Assembly (NCBI RefSeq): GCF_025979705.1
Contig: NZ_CP110136.1
Span: 1,178,001 to 1,242,000 of the forward strand
Direction: 5' to 3'
Length of the DNA stretch: 64,000 nucleotides
Source: Hymenobacter sp. YIM 151858-1
GTDB lineage: Bacteria > Bacteroidota > Bacteroidia > Cytophagales > Hymenobacteraceae
Notes under the pieces: generated by a model
What the model was told of the DNA's origin: nothing
What the model saw: the letters and a program-made list of their open reading frames with translations, nothing else
Databases searched by the model: none
Translations under genes and position numbers: made by a program
In this document: positions 6,976 to 15,360 of the stretch, one piece after another
Numbering within the stretch: the first letter of the stretch is position 1
Layout: each line of letters opens with the position of its first letter

Positions 6976-7854
6976 ATGGAGCCAGCCGAAAAAGAGTCTG
7001 AGTTGACTACGCAGGTCGTGGGCCGCTTGCAACAGATGTTGGACCATTTCGGCCTGAATGCCAACAGCGCCAGCAAAGCGCTGGGATATTCAAGCACTAG
7101 CAAGATGTACAAGATTATGCGGGCGGAGGTAGCGCCTTCATATTCCACATTAGTAGAGATTCTGCGCACGTGGCGGCAAGTGTCGCCGGCGTGGCTGATG
7201 CTGGGAGAGGGGGCGATGCTGCGGGACAGCGGGGAGGCCTCAACCGCGCCACGCCAGTCGGTATCGACCAGCAACACGGCCGTGGTGAACAGCGGCGGGG
7301 TGCTGGTGGTGACCGTGGATAAGGACGGGGACGAAAACACGGAGCTGGTTCCGGTCAGCGCCCAGGCGGGCTACGCGCTGCAGCACAACGAAGCGGTATT
7401 TGTGCAGGACCTGCCCAAATACCGGCTGCCACGCTTTGAGCACGGCAAGTTCCGGGCCTTTGAAGTGGCCGGCGACTCGATGGAGCCCACCCTCAACCAC
7501 AATGACATTGTGGTATGCAGCTTCGTGGACAATTGGCGGTTGCTGGTGCCCGATGACGTGTACGTGGTGGTGACGAGCGAATCGGTGATGCTGAAGCGCA
7601 TTCGCAAGCGCATCTCCGGGTTGGATGAGGAAGTGCTGCTGTTCTCGGACAATCCCCATCGGCGGCCTTATCCGGTTGATGCCGCTGACATCACGGAGCT
7701 GTGGCGGGTGCGCGGCTACATCTCCACCTACCTGCGGTCGGCACCCGATGTCACTACCGAGCGGCTGTGGGAAGTCATCGAGCAACTGGGCTTTGACCGG
7801 GGCGAGGTGCGGCGGCATTTGGATGAAGGCGCAACCCCTGACGCTACCCTATGA
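6976..7854 (+). CDS. CI/LexA-like S24 phage repressor
   Basis: This 292-residue protein has an N-terminal HTH region (residues about 8-70, including NANSASKALGYSSTSKMYKI) and a C-terminal S24/LexA-type peptidase domain. The nucleophile is Ser168 in VAGDSMEPTL and the general base Lys207 in VMLKRI. Such repressors hold a prophage silent and inactivate themselves in the SOS response. An extra helical tail of about 50 residues follows the peptidase fold. The gene faces the Cro-like gene across an operator region and is followed by two strong hairpins. Family assignment is firm; the phage-repressor role follows from context. Confidence 0.88.
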   Translation: MEPAEKESELTTQVVGRLQQMLDHFGLNANSASKALGYSSTSKMYKIMRAEVAPSYSTLVEILRTWRQVSPAWLMLGEGAMLRDSGEASTAPRQSVSTSNTAVVNSGGVLVVTVDKDGDENTELVPVSAQAGYALQHNEAVFVQDLPKYRLPRFEHGKFRAFEVAGDSMEPTLNHNDIVVCSFVDNWRLLVPDDVYVVVTSESVMLKRIRKRISGLDEEVLLFSDNPHRRPYPVDAADITELWRVRGYISTYLRSAPDVTTERLWEVIEQLGFDRGEVRRHLDEGATPDATL

Positions 7855-7925
7855 GAAATGTCGGCCGCTTGATTGCTTTTAAGCGGTTGATTGAATGATA
7901 GTTGCCGAGCACTTCGGTGTGGTGT

Positions 7926-7950
7926 GATGAGCCCCGGCAGGGGGCTCATC
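7926..7950. terminator. Hairpin after the repressor gene
   Basis: A perfect 10-bp stem GATGAGCCCC/GGGGCTCATC encloses a 5-base loop. It lacks a long T-tract of its own but stands just before a second, stronger terminator. Confidence 0.5.
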
Positions 7951-7955
7951 TACTC

Positions 7956-7996
7956 AAAACGCCCTTGTAAATCGAAGGATTTGCAAGGGCGTTTTT
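7956..7996. terminator. Strong bidirectional intrinsic terminator
   Basis: The stem AAAACGCCCTTG...CAAGGGCGTTTTTT with an inner AAATC/GATTT pairing closes on a 4-base loop. It carries T-runs on both strands. It ends the prophage repressor transcript and shields the region to the right. Confidence 0.85.
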
Positions 7997-8371
7997 TGTG
8001 GCGCAATGTTCGGTTCTCGTAAACCGGATTTGGGCTTTCTTGGTGGGCTCACCCGGAACGTTGGCCTCAATGGGGTATCCGTTATCCGACTCGTTTAGAG
8101 CAGAGCTTAGACGAAAAACCGAGGCGCTATAAGTGCAGTGGTCGTGCCCGAAACGGAAGAGCCGTTGAGAAGAAGCTAACGCAGCCATTAGTACTTCCCA
8201 GACCTGTGATGATACGGCCTCTGGAGACATAAACGGTAGGCCGCTACTACCCCGTGAACGTACCAAAGCTCCCAGAATAAGCCCGGCTACGGCGCTGCCG
8301 ACACCTAAATACCGACGAGCTGCGTTTAACTCCCCGCATTGTACGTCCTTTGCGCTGCATTTGAGCCTTGT
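7997..8371. other. Intergenic stretch at the phage/host junction
   Basis: No convincing gene is seen here. A leftward open frame crosses it but matches nothing I recognise and would start inside the HipA-like gene. The change from phage-type genes to host-type genes happens in this stretch or just to its left, so an attachment site could lie here. No integrase, tRNA or obvious core repeat is visible in the window. Confidence 0.4.
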
Positions 8372-9163
8372 ATGCCCAACCAAGATTTGCACCTCCGAAG
8401 CGTCGACGTGGTTCGCTACGTGACGCCGTTGCGCGAAGGCGGTTCGCTGCCCGCGCTGGTTGAAGCCGACGACGGCTTTATGTATGTGCTGAAATTTCGG
8501 GGGGCAGGCCAAGGCACCAAGGCGCTGATTGCCGAGCTGATTGTGGGCGAACTGGCGCGGGCGCTGGGTTTGCGTATGCCCGAACTGGTCTTTTGCCAGC
8601 TCGACGAAGCCTTTGGTCGCACCGAGCCGGATGAGGAAATTCAGGACCTGTTGCGCTTTAGCACGGGGCTGAACCTAGGGCTGCACTTTCTGGCCGGCGC
8701 CAGCACCTATGATCCGCTGGTAAACACGCTCGACGCAACAATGGCCTCACAGGTGGTGTGGCTCGATTGCCTTACACTGAACGTTGACCGTACCGCACGC
8801 AACACCAACATGCTGATGTGGCACAAGGAGCTGTGGCTGATCGACCACGGAGCGGCCCTTTACGTGCACCACACCGGGCCGGGTTGGGCCGACGTACCGC
8901 GCCGTTCCTTTCCGCAGATAAAGGATCATGTACTGCTGCCGCAGGCTACGCAGCTGGCAGCAGTAGATGGAGAGTGCCGGCGGCTGCTCACCGCCGAACG
9001 CCTGCGGGCCATTGTGGCGCTGGTACCCGATGATTGGCTGAACGAACCCGACCTCAGCCCCGATGAGCAGCGCAGCGCCTACGTGCGGTTCCTGGAGAAC
9101 CGCCTGGCCGCATCCGAAACCTTTGTTCAGGAAGCCGAGAATGCCCGACAAGCACTTGTTTGA
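8372..9163 (+). CDS. HipA-like kinase-fold protein
   Basis: This 263-residue protein resembles the short HipA-like family that is paired with DUF3037. The segment LWLIDHGAALYVHH corresponds to the metal-binding DFG-like region, and WLDCLTLNVDRTARNTNML to the catalytic-loop region with Asp and Asn. The N-terminal regulatory half of true HipA is absent. The start ATG at 8372 (MPNQDLHLRSV) gives the family-like N-terminus; an upstream in-frame ATG at 8339 is less likely. It overlaps the DUF3037 gene by 23 bp. Kinase activity and target are unknown. Confidence 0.72.
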   Translation: MPNQDLHLRSVDVVRYVTPLREGGSLPALVEADDGFMYVLKFRGAGQGTKALIAELIVGELARALGLRMPELVFCQLDEAFGRTEPDEEIQDLLRFSTGLNLGLHFLAGASTYDPLVNTLDATMASQVVWLDCLTLNVDRTARNTNMLMWHKELWLIDHGAALYVHHTGPGWADVPRRSFPQIKDHVLLPQATQLAAVDGECRRLLTAERLRAIVALVPDDWLNEPDLSPDEQRSAYVRFLENRLAASETFVQEAENARQALV

Positions 9164-9527
9164 GTACGCCGTGCTGCGCGTGGTACCGCGCGTAGAGCGC
9201 GAAGAGTTTTTGAACGTCGGCGTGATTGTGTATTGCCGTTCGCAGGGGTTTCTAGCCTGCCGCTTCGAGGTGCCGGAGGCGCGCCTGCGGGCTTTTGCCG
9301 CGGCCGAGCTCGACCTGGCCGATGTGGCCGAGCGGCTGCGCTCGTTTGAGCGCATTTGCCGCGGCCGCAAGGAGGGAGGGCCAATTGGGCAAATGGGCGT
9401 GGCCGAACGGTTTCGTTGGCTTACCGCTACGCGCAGCACGATCATCCAAACGTCGGCGGTGCACCCCGGCATGTGTACTGATGCCGGCGTTGCCCTCGAC
9501 CGGCTGTACGCGCAGCTGGTGGGCTAG
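9141..9527 (+). CDS. DUF3037 protein
   Basis: This 128-residue protein starts inside the end of the HipA-like gene, so the two are translationally linked. The N-terminus FEYAVLRVVPRVEREEFLNV, the VIVYC strand and the segment near the end (STIIQTSAVHPGMC) fit DUF3037. DUF3037 genes commonly accompany HipA-like kinase genes. The pair could be toxin-antitoxin-like or act as a housekeeping module; no function is established to my knowledge. Confidence 0.75.
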   Translation: MPDKHLFEYAVLRVVPRVEREEFLNVGVIVYCRSQGFLACRFEVPEARLRAFAAAELDLADVAERLRSFERICRGRKEGGPIGQMGVAERFRWLTATRSTIIQTSAVHPGMCTDAGVALDRLYAQLVG

Positions 9528-9539
9528 CGCCCTAGGTGC

Positions 9540-10259
9540 TTAGCAGGCGTCGGGGGTGTGGCCAGCGCGCAGGAAGTGTTGGTTTAGCTCGCGGCGGTGT
9601 TGCGGCCATTCGGGCATAAACCGATCCATCAGCCCCCAGAAACGTTGGTTGTGCAGGCGTTCGTGCAAATGCACCAGCTCGTGCACCACCACGTAAGCCA
9701 GGCAGTGCGGCGGGTGCTTAATCAGCTCCAGGTTCAGCCAGATGCGCTTTGCCCGGATGTTGCAGGTGCCCCAGCGGGTTTTCATCTGCTTCACGCCCCA
9801 TTCCTTTACCTGCACGCCCACAATCGGCTGCCAATGGGCCAGCAACACCGGCAATTGCTCTTTGAGGCGGGCCCGGTACCAGGCAGTAAGCAGCTGCTTG
9901 CGTTGGGCCGCGGTGGTGCCGGGCTTCTCGAATAAGCACAGCTTACTACCGTCGAGCTCAACGCGCGGCGTGCCGGTGGTGCAATGGAGCTGCAGCGTGT
10001 GCGGCTGGCCCAGGTAGTAGTGCGTCTCGCCGGTTTGGTATTGCAGCGGTAGCGGGCGGGTTTGCTGCTGAAAGCGCTCCTGGTGTTTGCGGATCCAGGA
10101 ACCCCGGGCGATTACGAGTTGCCGGATGTCCTCTTCGGGCGTGCGCAGGGGCACGGCCACGCGCACGCGGCCATCGGGAGCGTACACGGTGAGGCGCAGC
10201 GTACGGATGTTTTTGCGAACGACCTCTACGGCGAGGTTATCGACGAGCAACTGGGGCAT
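9540..10259 (-). CDS. YgjP/WLM-type M48 metallopeptidase
   Basis: This 239-residue protein has the zinc motif HELVH in YVVVHELVHLHERLHNQRFW (residues about 186-205). The region WGVKQMKTRWGTCN before it is the signature of the YgjP-like SprT-related family (DUF45). No signal peptide is seen, so the protein is probably cytoplasmic. It converges with the DUF3037 gene, ending 13 bp after it. Family members are putative metal-dependent proteases with unknown substrates. Confidence 0.85.
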   Translation of the reverse strand: MPQLLVDNLAVEVVRKNIRTLRLTVYAPDGRVRVAVPLRTPEEDIRQLVIARGSWIRKHQERFQQQTRPLPLQYQTGETHYYLGQPHTLQLHCTTGTPRVELDGSKLCLFEKPGTTAAQRKQLLTAWYRARLKEQLPVLLAHWQPIVGVQVKEWGVKQMKTRWGTCNIRAKRIWLNLELIKHPPHCLAYVVVHELVHLHERLHNQRFWGLMDRFMPEWPQHRRELNQHFLRAGHTPDAC

Positions 10260-10502
10260 GAGGTGAACAGTCGATGGAGACGCGCACCCACGGCAGCCAC
10301 GCCCTAGGTGCTAAGCCGCAAAGCTACCCACTGCTGCCGAGCTTACCCGCTATATTCCGGTGCAGCACAATCAGCACCTAGGGGCGGCTGGCCAGCTCGC
10401 CCACGTGCAACAATAAGGCAAAACCTAAGCGGCCGCTGGCTAGTTGAAAGCGCTACATGCCCGCGCGGCATACTTGTTCAGTTCATTTTTCTTTCGCACA
10501 GA

Positions 10503-11345
10503 ATGGCTAATACACCCAAGCATTGGTTTATCACAGGCGTTAGCACGGGCTTTGGCGCCGCCCTGGCCGAATTACTGCTTCAGCAGGGCGACAAAGTGGC
10601 GGCTACCTTTCGGCAGCCCGAGCAAGCCGAAGCATTTGCCCGGAAAGCTGGCCCCAACGGCGTTGCCCTGATCTGCGACGTTACCGACGAAGCGCAAGTA
10701 AAAGCGGCCGTGGCCGGTGCAATCGAAGGCCTGGGCCATATCGATGTCGTGGTCAACAACGCCGGCTACGGTTCGTTGGGCAGCATCGAGGAGATTTCGG
10801 CTGCGGAGGTGCAGCGCCAGTTTGAGGTGAACGTGTACGGGCCCTTGCACGTGCTCCGCGCCGTGTTGCCGCACCTGCGCCAGCGCCGCAGCGGCCACGT
10901 CATCAACATCACCAGCATCGGCGGGCTCAAGACTTTCCCGGGGGTGGGCGTGTACAACGCCAGCAAGTTTGCCCTCGAAGCCATTGGCGAGAGCCTTGCC
11001 CAGCAGGTAGGCCTGTTGGGCATTAAGGTTACCAACATCGAGCCCAGTGGCTTCCGTACCGATTGGGCCGGCCGCTCGGCCAACATCGTCACCACTGCCA
11101 TCGACGATTACCAGCCCACCGTAGGCGAAAACCTGAAGGGCATTCAGGGGTACAGCGGCAGGCAACCCGGCGACCCGCAGCGCGCCGCCCGGATTATGTT
11201 TGACCTGGTACGCGAGCCGAACCCGCCTCTGCATTTGCCCATTGGCAAAGCCGCCGTGCGCGGGGCCCGCGAAAAGTTTACGGCCTTGCTGCAGGAGCTC
11301 GAAAGCCAGGCCGAGCTGGGCAACTCGGCCGATTTCCCGGAATAA
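10503..11345 (+). CDS. Short-chain dehydrogenase/reductase
   Basis: This 280-residue classical SDR starts at an ATG at 10503. It has the cofactor motif TGVSTGFG, the NNAG motif in VVVNNAGYGS, the catalytic Ser in NITSIGG and the Y-x3-K pair in VYNASKFALE. The Asp-containing strand LICDVTD also fits. The C-terminal part (PSGFRTDW) is like oxidoreductases commonly annotated as ketoreductase or retinol dehydrogenase-like. Substrate cannot be told. An intrinsic terminator follows at 11375. Confidence 0.88.
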   Translation: MANTPKHWFITGVSTGFGAALAELLLQQGDKVAATFRQPEQAEAFARKAGPNGVALICDVTDEAQVKAAVAGAIEGLGHIDVVVNNAGYGSLGSIEEISAAEVQRQFEVNVYGPLHVLRAVLPHLRQRRSGHVINITSIGGLKTFPGVGVYNASKFALEAIGESLAQQVGLLGIKVTNIEPSGFRTDWAGRSANIVTTAIDDYQPTVGENLKGIQGYSGRQPGDPQRAARIMFDLVREPNPPLHLPIGKAAVRGAREKFTALLQELESQAELGNSADFPE

Positions 11346-11374
11346 CCGGCTGCGTCGCACTCGTCGCACTACAC

Positions 11375-11409
11375 AAAAGGGCCACACCCGTTGCGGGTGT
11401 GGCCCTTTT
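11375..11409. terminator. Intrinsic terminator
   Basis: The stem AAAAGGGCCACACCCG/CGGGTGTGGCCCTTTT with a TTG loop lies between convergent genes (SDR and FBPase-like). It has A- and T-runs on both sides and can serve both strands. Confidence 0.9.
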
Positions 11410-11441
11410 GCATTTCAGTAGTTGCCGGCACCTAGGGGCGC

Positions 11442-12458
11442 CTAGGCTTCGTCGGCCGAGCTTGGCTGCAGGATTTTGCTGGTCAGCTCCTCCACCATGT
11501 TGCGCGAGCCGATGTAGAGCGGGCTGGGTTGCTGCAGGCCGGTGGGTACCACATCGAGCACGTTCTCGCTGCCGGTAGAGGCCAGGCCGCCGGCTTGCAC
11601 TACCAAATAGGCCAGCGGCAAGCAGTGCGTCACGAGGCTGAGGGTGCCGTCGGGTGCGGCTTCGGTGGGTGGGCTGAGGTATACGCCGCCGGTGAAGAGT
11701 GTGCGGTGGAAGTCGGCCACCGGCGAGCCAACGTAGCGGCTGCTAAAGCTGCGCTGTTTGCAATCCGTCAGGTACGCCTGAATGGGCTCGGGGTATTGAA
11801 AGGTCAGGCCTTCGTTGCACGAGTAGCTATTGCCCTCCGACGGAATGGTTACCTGCTGCTGCGCGAGGTAAAACTCGCCCAGCAGCGGCTGGAAGGTAAA
11901 GGCCGCCACGCCTTGGCCGGTGGTGTACACCAGCACAGTGCTGGCGCCGTAGAGCACGTAGCCGGCCGCTACCAGCTTATGGCCGCCTTGCAGAAAATCG
12001 TGGGGGGTAGCCGGAGTGCCTAGGGGCGAAACCCGGCGGTAAATGCTGAACAGCGTGCCCAAGCCAATGCCTACGCCGGTGTTGGTGTCGCCGTCGAGGG
12101 CATCGAGGGCTACCGCGTAGGTGCCTAGGTTGTGGCCGGTGTTCTGCAACGTGCCATGCTGCGCCGATAGCACGGCGCATACCTCGCTGCCGCGGCTTAG
12201 CGCCCGCGAAAAGCGCAGGTGGGCGGTTTCGTCGAGGGTTTGCGAGGTTTGGTTGCCCAGGCCGGCCCGAACGTTCATGCTTAGTTGGGGCAAGCCGGCC
12301 TGGTTTACTTCGTGGTTCACGAGCTTGGCAGCCAGGGCCAGGTCGCGAAGCAACTGCGAAAACTCTCCGGTGGCGGCCGGAAATTCGCCTTGCTTCTGCA
12401 TAATGTAACGTTCGAGGGTGAGTCCTACGGGCAGGTCGAGGTCGTCGTCGTTCAGCAT
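11442..12458 (-). CDS. Class I fructose-1,6-bisphosphatase-like protein with altered metal site
   Basis: This 338-residue protein follows class I FBPase over its whole length: IMQKQGEFPAATGE near the start, GTLFSIYRRVSPLGTP, AAGYVLYGASTVLVYTTG, SRYVGSPVADFHR and QAGGLAS. Compared from memory with E. coli and pig enzymes, several metal ligands differ. The SEEE segment (pig Glu97) reads SAQH and the Glu before QAGG (pig Glu280) is Val. The DPLDG motif is DALDG, keeping both Asp. Sugar-phosphate-binding parts are kept. It may be inactive, regulatory or changed in chemistry. The start at 12458 (MLNDDDLDLP) is chosen because upstream sequence is not family-like. Confidence 0.75.
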   Translation of the reverse strand: MLNDDDLDLPVGLTLERYIMQKQGEFPAATGEFSQLLRDLALAAKLVNHEVNQAGLPQLSMNVRAGLGNQTSQTLDETAHLRFSRALSRGSEVCAVLSAQHGTLQNTGHNLGTYAVALDALDGDTNTGVGIGLGTLFSIYRRVSPLGTPATPHDFLQGGHKLVAAGYVLYGASTVLVYTTGQGVAAFTFQPLLGEFYLAQQQVTIPSEGNSYSCNEGLTFQYPEPIQAYLTDCKQRSFSSRYVGSPVADFHRTLFTGGVYLSPPTEAAPDGTLSLVTHCLPLAYLVVQAGGLASTGSENVLDVVPTGLQQPSPLYIGSRNMVEELTSKILQPSSADEA

Positions 12459-12841
12459 AAGCTGCAGCAAATCAGCGTGTGGTAGTGGTAATACGGGGCC
12501 GGCGTGGCCAAAGATGAATGAAGCCCGAAAATGAATGGGGCGGGCAACGCCAGCAGCAAAAAACGTAAAAATATTCCGCAAATAATTAGCTAAAAAACCG
12601 CGTAGCTGCACAAGGCCTGTGTGTGCTTGCCAGTTGGTTGGCTTGTGCCCTAGGTTGCTCGGCTATTGGTGCGGAGTAGGCAGTAAGGTTTGGGCCAAGC
12701 CCGGCAGTGCGTTTGCGTTTTGGAAGCTGGGCTGCACCGAAACCGGAGGGTTGTACGCGGCCGCGAAAATGCGGCTTAACGCAACTCACAGGCTGTAAGG
12801 GCAGTAATAAGTTGATTGTTCAACCAAAACACATTCCCACC
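12459..12841. other. Divergent intergenic region
   Basis: This stretch between the FBPase-like gene and the disordered-protein gene has no convincing gene. It contains one CCTAGG palindrome and a small palindrome GTTGATTGTTCAAC just before the rightward gene, a possible regulator site. Promoters for both genes must lie here. Confidence 0.4.
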
Positions 12842-13744
12842 ATGGCTAATTACGATCAGCATCGCGATGATGAGGAGCGCGACTACCGCGGCCGCAATCG
12901 GAACTCGGATTACCAGAATCGGGACCGCAGCCGCTTTGGCGACGACCAGCAGCAGCGAGGCCAGAACCAGTACGGCAGCGGGCGCTACAACCAGCACGAC
13001 GACGATGACAACACCCGCGGCGTAAGCGGCCGCTACGGCTACAGCTCGGGCTCCTCGTCATCTTCGTATGGGCAGCAAGGCGGCTACGGCCAAAGCCAGC
13101 AATACGACCAAGGCCGCTACGGCAACCAGGGCGGCATGCAAGGCGGCCAAGGAAATATGGGCCGTGGCAGTATGGGCAGCAACTATGACCGCGACGATTA
13201 CAACCGTGGCAGCATGAGCAACCGGAGCGGCATGGGCGGCTACGGCGGCAGCAACATGGGCGGCACGAGCAGGTACGATGACGACCGTCGGGGCAGGGGC
13301 TCTTCGTCGTATGGCGGAGGCTCGAACTATGGCTCTACCAGCTACGGCTCCTCGCAGAACTACGGTTCGTCGGGCAGCGATTATTCCGGCGACTACCGCA
13401 ACCAGAGCCAGAACCGCTACGGCAGCGAAAGCGGCATGCAAGGCGGCTACGGCAACCAAGGTGGTTCGGGCCGGAACATGGGCTACGACCGCGACGACGA
13501 CTACAACTACAACCGCGGAGGCAGCATGAGCAACCGCGGCGGCAGCCAAAACATGGGCGGTATGGGTTCGGGCCGCTCCAACTACGGCAGCGACTACATC
13601 GACTCGCGCTACGACGAGAACAGCCGCTACCGCAGCAACCGCGACCACGAGAGCTACGATCGGGACAACGACCGGGAGCACCGGGGGTTTTTCGGGCGGA
13701 TTGCGGATTGGTTTGACGGCGACGACGACCGCGACCGTCGCTAA
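12842..13744 (+). CDS. Gly/Ser/Tyr/Arg/Asp-rich disordered protein
   Basis: This 300-residue protein is almost wholly low-complexity. It opens MANYDQHRDDEERDYRGRN and has many copies of motifs such as YGS, GGYG, NYGS, RYG, SMSNR, NMGG and YDRDD. Two larger repeats, each around NYDRDDYNRGSMSNR or YDRDDDYNYNRGGSMSNR, suggest internal duplication. The only ordered-looking piece is the C-terminal GFFGRIADWFDGDDDRDRR, a short amphipathic helix with acidic tail of the type seen at the ends of stress-linked Bacteroidota proteins. Composition recalls FUS-like prion-like domains, so condensate formation is a possibility. There is no signal peptide. Function is unknown. A clean terminator follows. Confidence 0.75.
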   Translation: MANYDQHRDDEERDYRGRNRNSDYQNRDRSRFGDDQQQRGQNQYGSGRYNQHDDDDNTRGVSGRYGYSSGSSSSSYGQQGGYGQSQQYDQGRYGNQGGMQGGQGNMGRGSMGSNYDRDDYNRGSMSNRSGMGGYGGSNMGGTSRYDDDRRGRGSSSYGGGSNYGSTSYGSSQNYGSSGSDYSGDYRNQSQNRYGSESGMQGGYGNQGGSGRNMGYDRDDDYNYNRGGSMSNRGGSQNMGGMGSGRSNYGSDYIDSRYDENSRYRSNRDHESYDRDNDREHRGFFGRIADWFDGDDDRDRR

Positions 13745-13770
13745 GCAGCCATACAAATGGCTTTAACAGG

Positions 13771-13800
13771 AAAGGCCCGGGCAACTGCCCGGGCCTTTTT
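13771..13800 (+). terminator. Intrinsic terminator
   Basis: The stem AAAGGCCCGGGCA/TGCCCGGGCCTTTTT with a short loop lies 26 bp after the disordered-protein gene. Confidence 0.9.
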
Positions 13801-14041
13801 GTGTGTGCTTTCCTGTACGTGGCGGTTGGCACCTAGGGGACAAGGTTCAGGCCAGTACCCCCTAAAAATTCAACGCCCCATCGGCCGGAGCCGACAGGGC
13901 GCGAAAGAATAGTTTTGGTGCGGTAAAGGTAAGCAAAGATTCGATAGCACCAACACGTGCCCTGGGGGCCAGGTTGTCGGAGGGGGCGTACGGCGGGTTT
14001 TCCGTTACTTCGTGCTTCCGACCATTGTTCTGCACCCCTGT

Positions 14042-15271
14042 ATGCAGCTTGTTGAAGTATCTACGCCGGCCCACGCCCGCGAATTCCTGGAGTTTCCGCC
14101 CCGCGTTATCTACGCCCACGATCCGAACTACATCCGCCCGCTCGATCAGGATGTAAACGCGGTTTTCGACCCCGCCAAAAACAAGCTGTTCCGCAACGGC
14201 GAATGCACCCGGTGGCTGTTGCTCAACGAGGCCGGCCGTACTATTGGCCGCGTTGCCGCCTTTATCAACCGCGAAGCCGCTTTTCCCCCTGAGGCCAGTG
14301 CCTCGGATGCCGACGCACCGGATTCGGCAAAGTCGTTCGCTACACAAGACATTTTTCGCCGGATGGGCGGAATGGGGTTCTTCGAATGCATCGACGATCA
14401 GGCGGCGGCCAACGCCCTGCTCGATGCCTGCCGCGATTGGCTGTCTGCCCGCGGAATCGAAGGAATGGACGGCCCCATTAACTTCGGCGACCGGGATAAG
14501 TGGTGGGGCTTGCTTACTCAAAACTTTGGCTCGCCGATTTACGGCGCTACCTACAACCCCGAGTACTACGCGCAGCTGCTGCACAACTACGGGTTCCAGA
14601 CGTTTTACAAGCAGGTAACCTATTTCCGCCCGATAGAAGGGCAGCTGCACCCCAGCATCGCCAAGCGGGCCGAGCGCATTGCCCAGGACCCGCGCTACTC
14701 GTTCCGGCACATGCACCGCCGCGACTGGCGGAAATACGCGGCCGATTTCCGGGAGGTATACAACAAAGCCTGGGTAAAGCACGGGGTGAAGCCCATGTCG
14801 GAGGAGGTATCGGTAAAGCTCATGAAGAGCATGCTCGACATCCTCGACGAGAAGCTGGTGTGGTTTGGTTATTTCGATAAGCAACCCGTTTCCTTTTTCA
14901 TCAGCTTACCCGAAATCAACGAAATTCTGCGCCATTTCAACGGCAAGCTGGGCTGGTGGCAGAAAGTGCAGTTCAAGTACCATCAGCTGCGCAACACCGT
15001 TAAAACGATGTTTGGTGTGGTGTTCGGGGTAGTGCCCGAGCATCAGCGCAAGGGCGTGGAGGCCGCCATGGTGCACGCATCGTCGCTGATTATCCAAAAG
15101 CCCGGCGGCGTGCCCTACACCCACACCGTAATGAACTGGATCGGCGACTTCAACCCCAAAATGATGGCCTTGGTGGAGCTGTTGGGTGCCACGCCCTGGC
15201 GCGAGCACCAAACCCTGCGCTATTACTTCGACCGCACGCGCGAATTCCAGCGCCACCCCATCCTCGACTAA
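14042..15271 (+). CDS. GNAT-like conserved Bacteroidota protein
   Basis: This 409-residue cytoplasmic protein opens MQLVEVSTPAHAREFLEFP and contains the blocks RVIYAHDPNYIRPLDQDV, GRVAAFIN, FGFFECIDD-like text (GMGFFECIDD), GPINFGDRDKWWGLL and VFGVVPEHQRKGVEAAM. The last block has the pattern of the GNAT acetyl-CoA loop (V-x-P-x-x-Q/R-x-x-G/K-G). Proteins of this type are widespread in Bacteroidota and annotated as N-acetyltransferase-like or hypothetical. Substrate is unknown. An upstream in-frame start at 14012 is possible but adds an unconserved tail. Confidence 0.7.
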   Translation: MQLVEVSTPAHAREFLEFPPRVIYAHDPNYIRPLDQDVNAVFDPAKNKLFRNGECTRWLLLNEAGRTIGRVAAFINREAAFPPEASASDADAPDSAKSFATQDIFRRMGGMGFFECIDDQAAANALLDACRDWLSARGIEGMDGPINFGDRDKWWGLLTQNFGSPIYGATYNPEYYAQLLHNYGFQTFYKQVTYFRPIEGQLHPSIAKRAERIAQDPRYSFRHMHRRDWRKYAADFREVYNKAWVKHGVKPMSEEVSVKLMKSMLDILDEKLVWFGYFDKQPVSFFISLPEINEILRHFNGKLGWWQKVQFKYHQLRNTVKTMFGVVFGVVPEHQRKGVEAAMVHASSLIIQKPGGVPYTHTVMNWIGDFNPKMMALVELLGATPWREHQTLRYYFDRTREFQRHPILD

Positions 15272-15360
15272 CCCCTGGCTTCTCCCTAGGTGCCTGAGCC
15301 CGGCCGTGGGCATGGCACCTAGGGAGAAGCGCTGCCCCGGTAGCCACAACGTACACGCAC

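Noticed and set aside
8000-8080. tRNA-like stretch GGTTCTCGTAAACC near the terminator
   Set aside because: No cloverleaf can be formed around it and no CCA-end or acceptor stem is seen.
7946-8512. A 188-codon leftward frame across the phage/host junction
   Set aside because: It starts inside the HipA-like gene, runs through a strong terminator and has no recognisable motif.
13058-13756. A long leftward open frame opposite the Gly/Ser/Tyr-rich gene encoding a Val/Ala-rich protein
   Set aside because: It is the complement of the repetitive plus-strand gene; its hydrophobic composition follows from the GCC/GTC complement of Gly/Ser/Asp codons, and the plus frame has a clear start, terminator and family-like C-terminus.
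13862-14884. A 340-codon leftward frame opposite the GNAT-like gene
   Set aside because: The plus-strand frame has recognisable conserved blocks; the leftward frame is a codon shadow.
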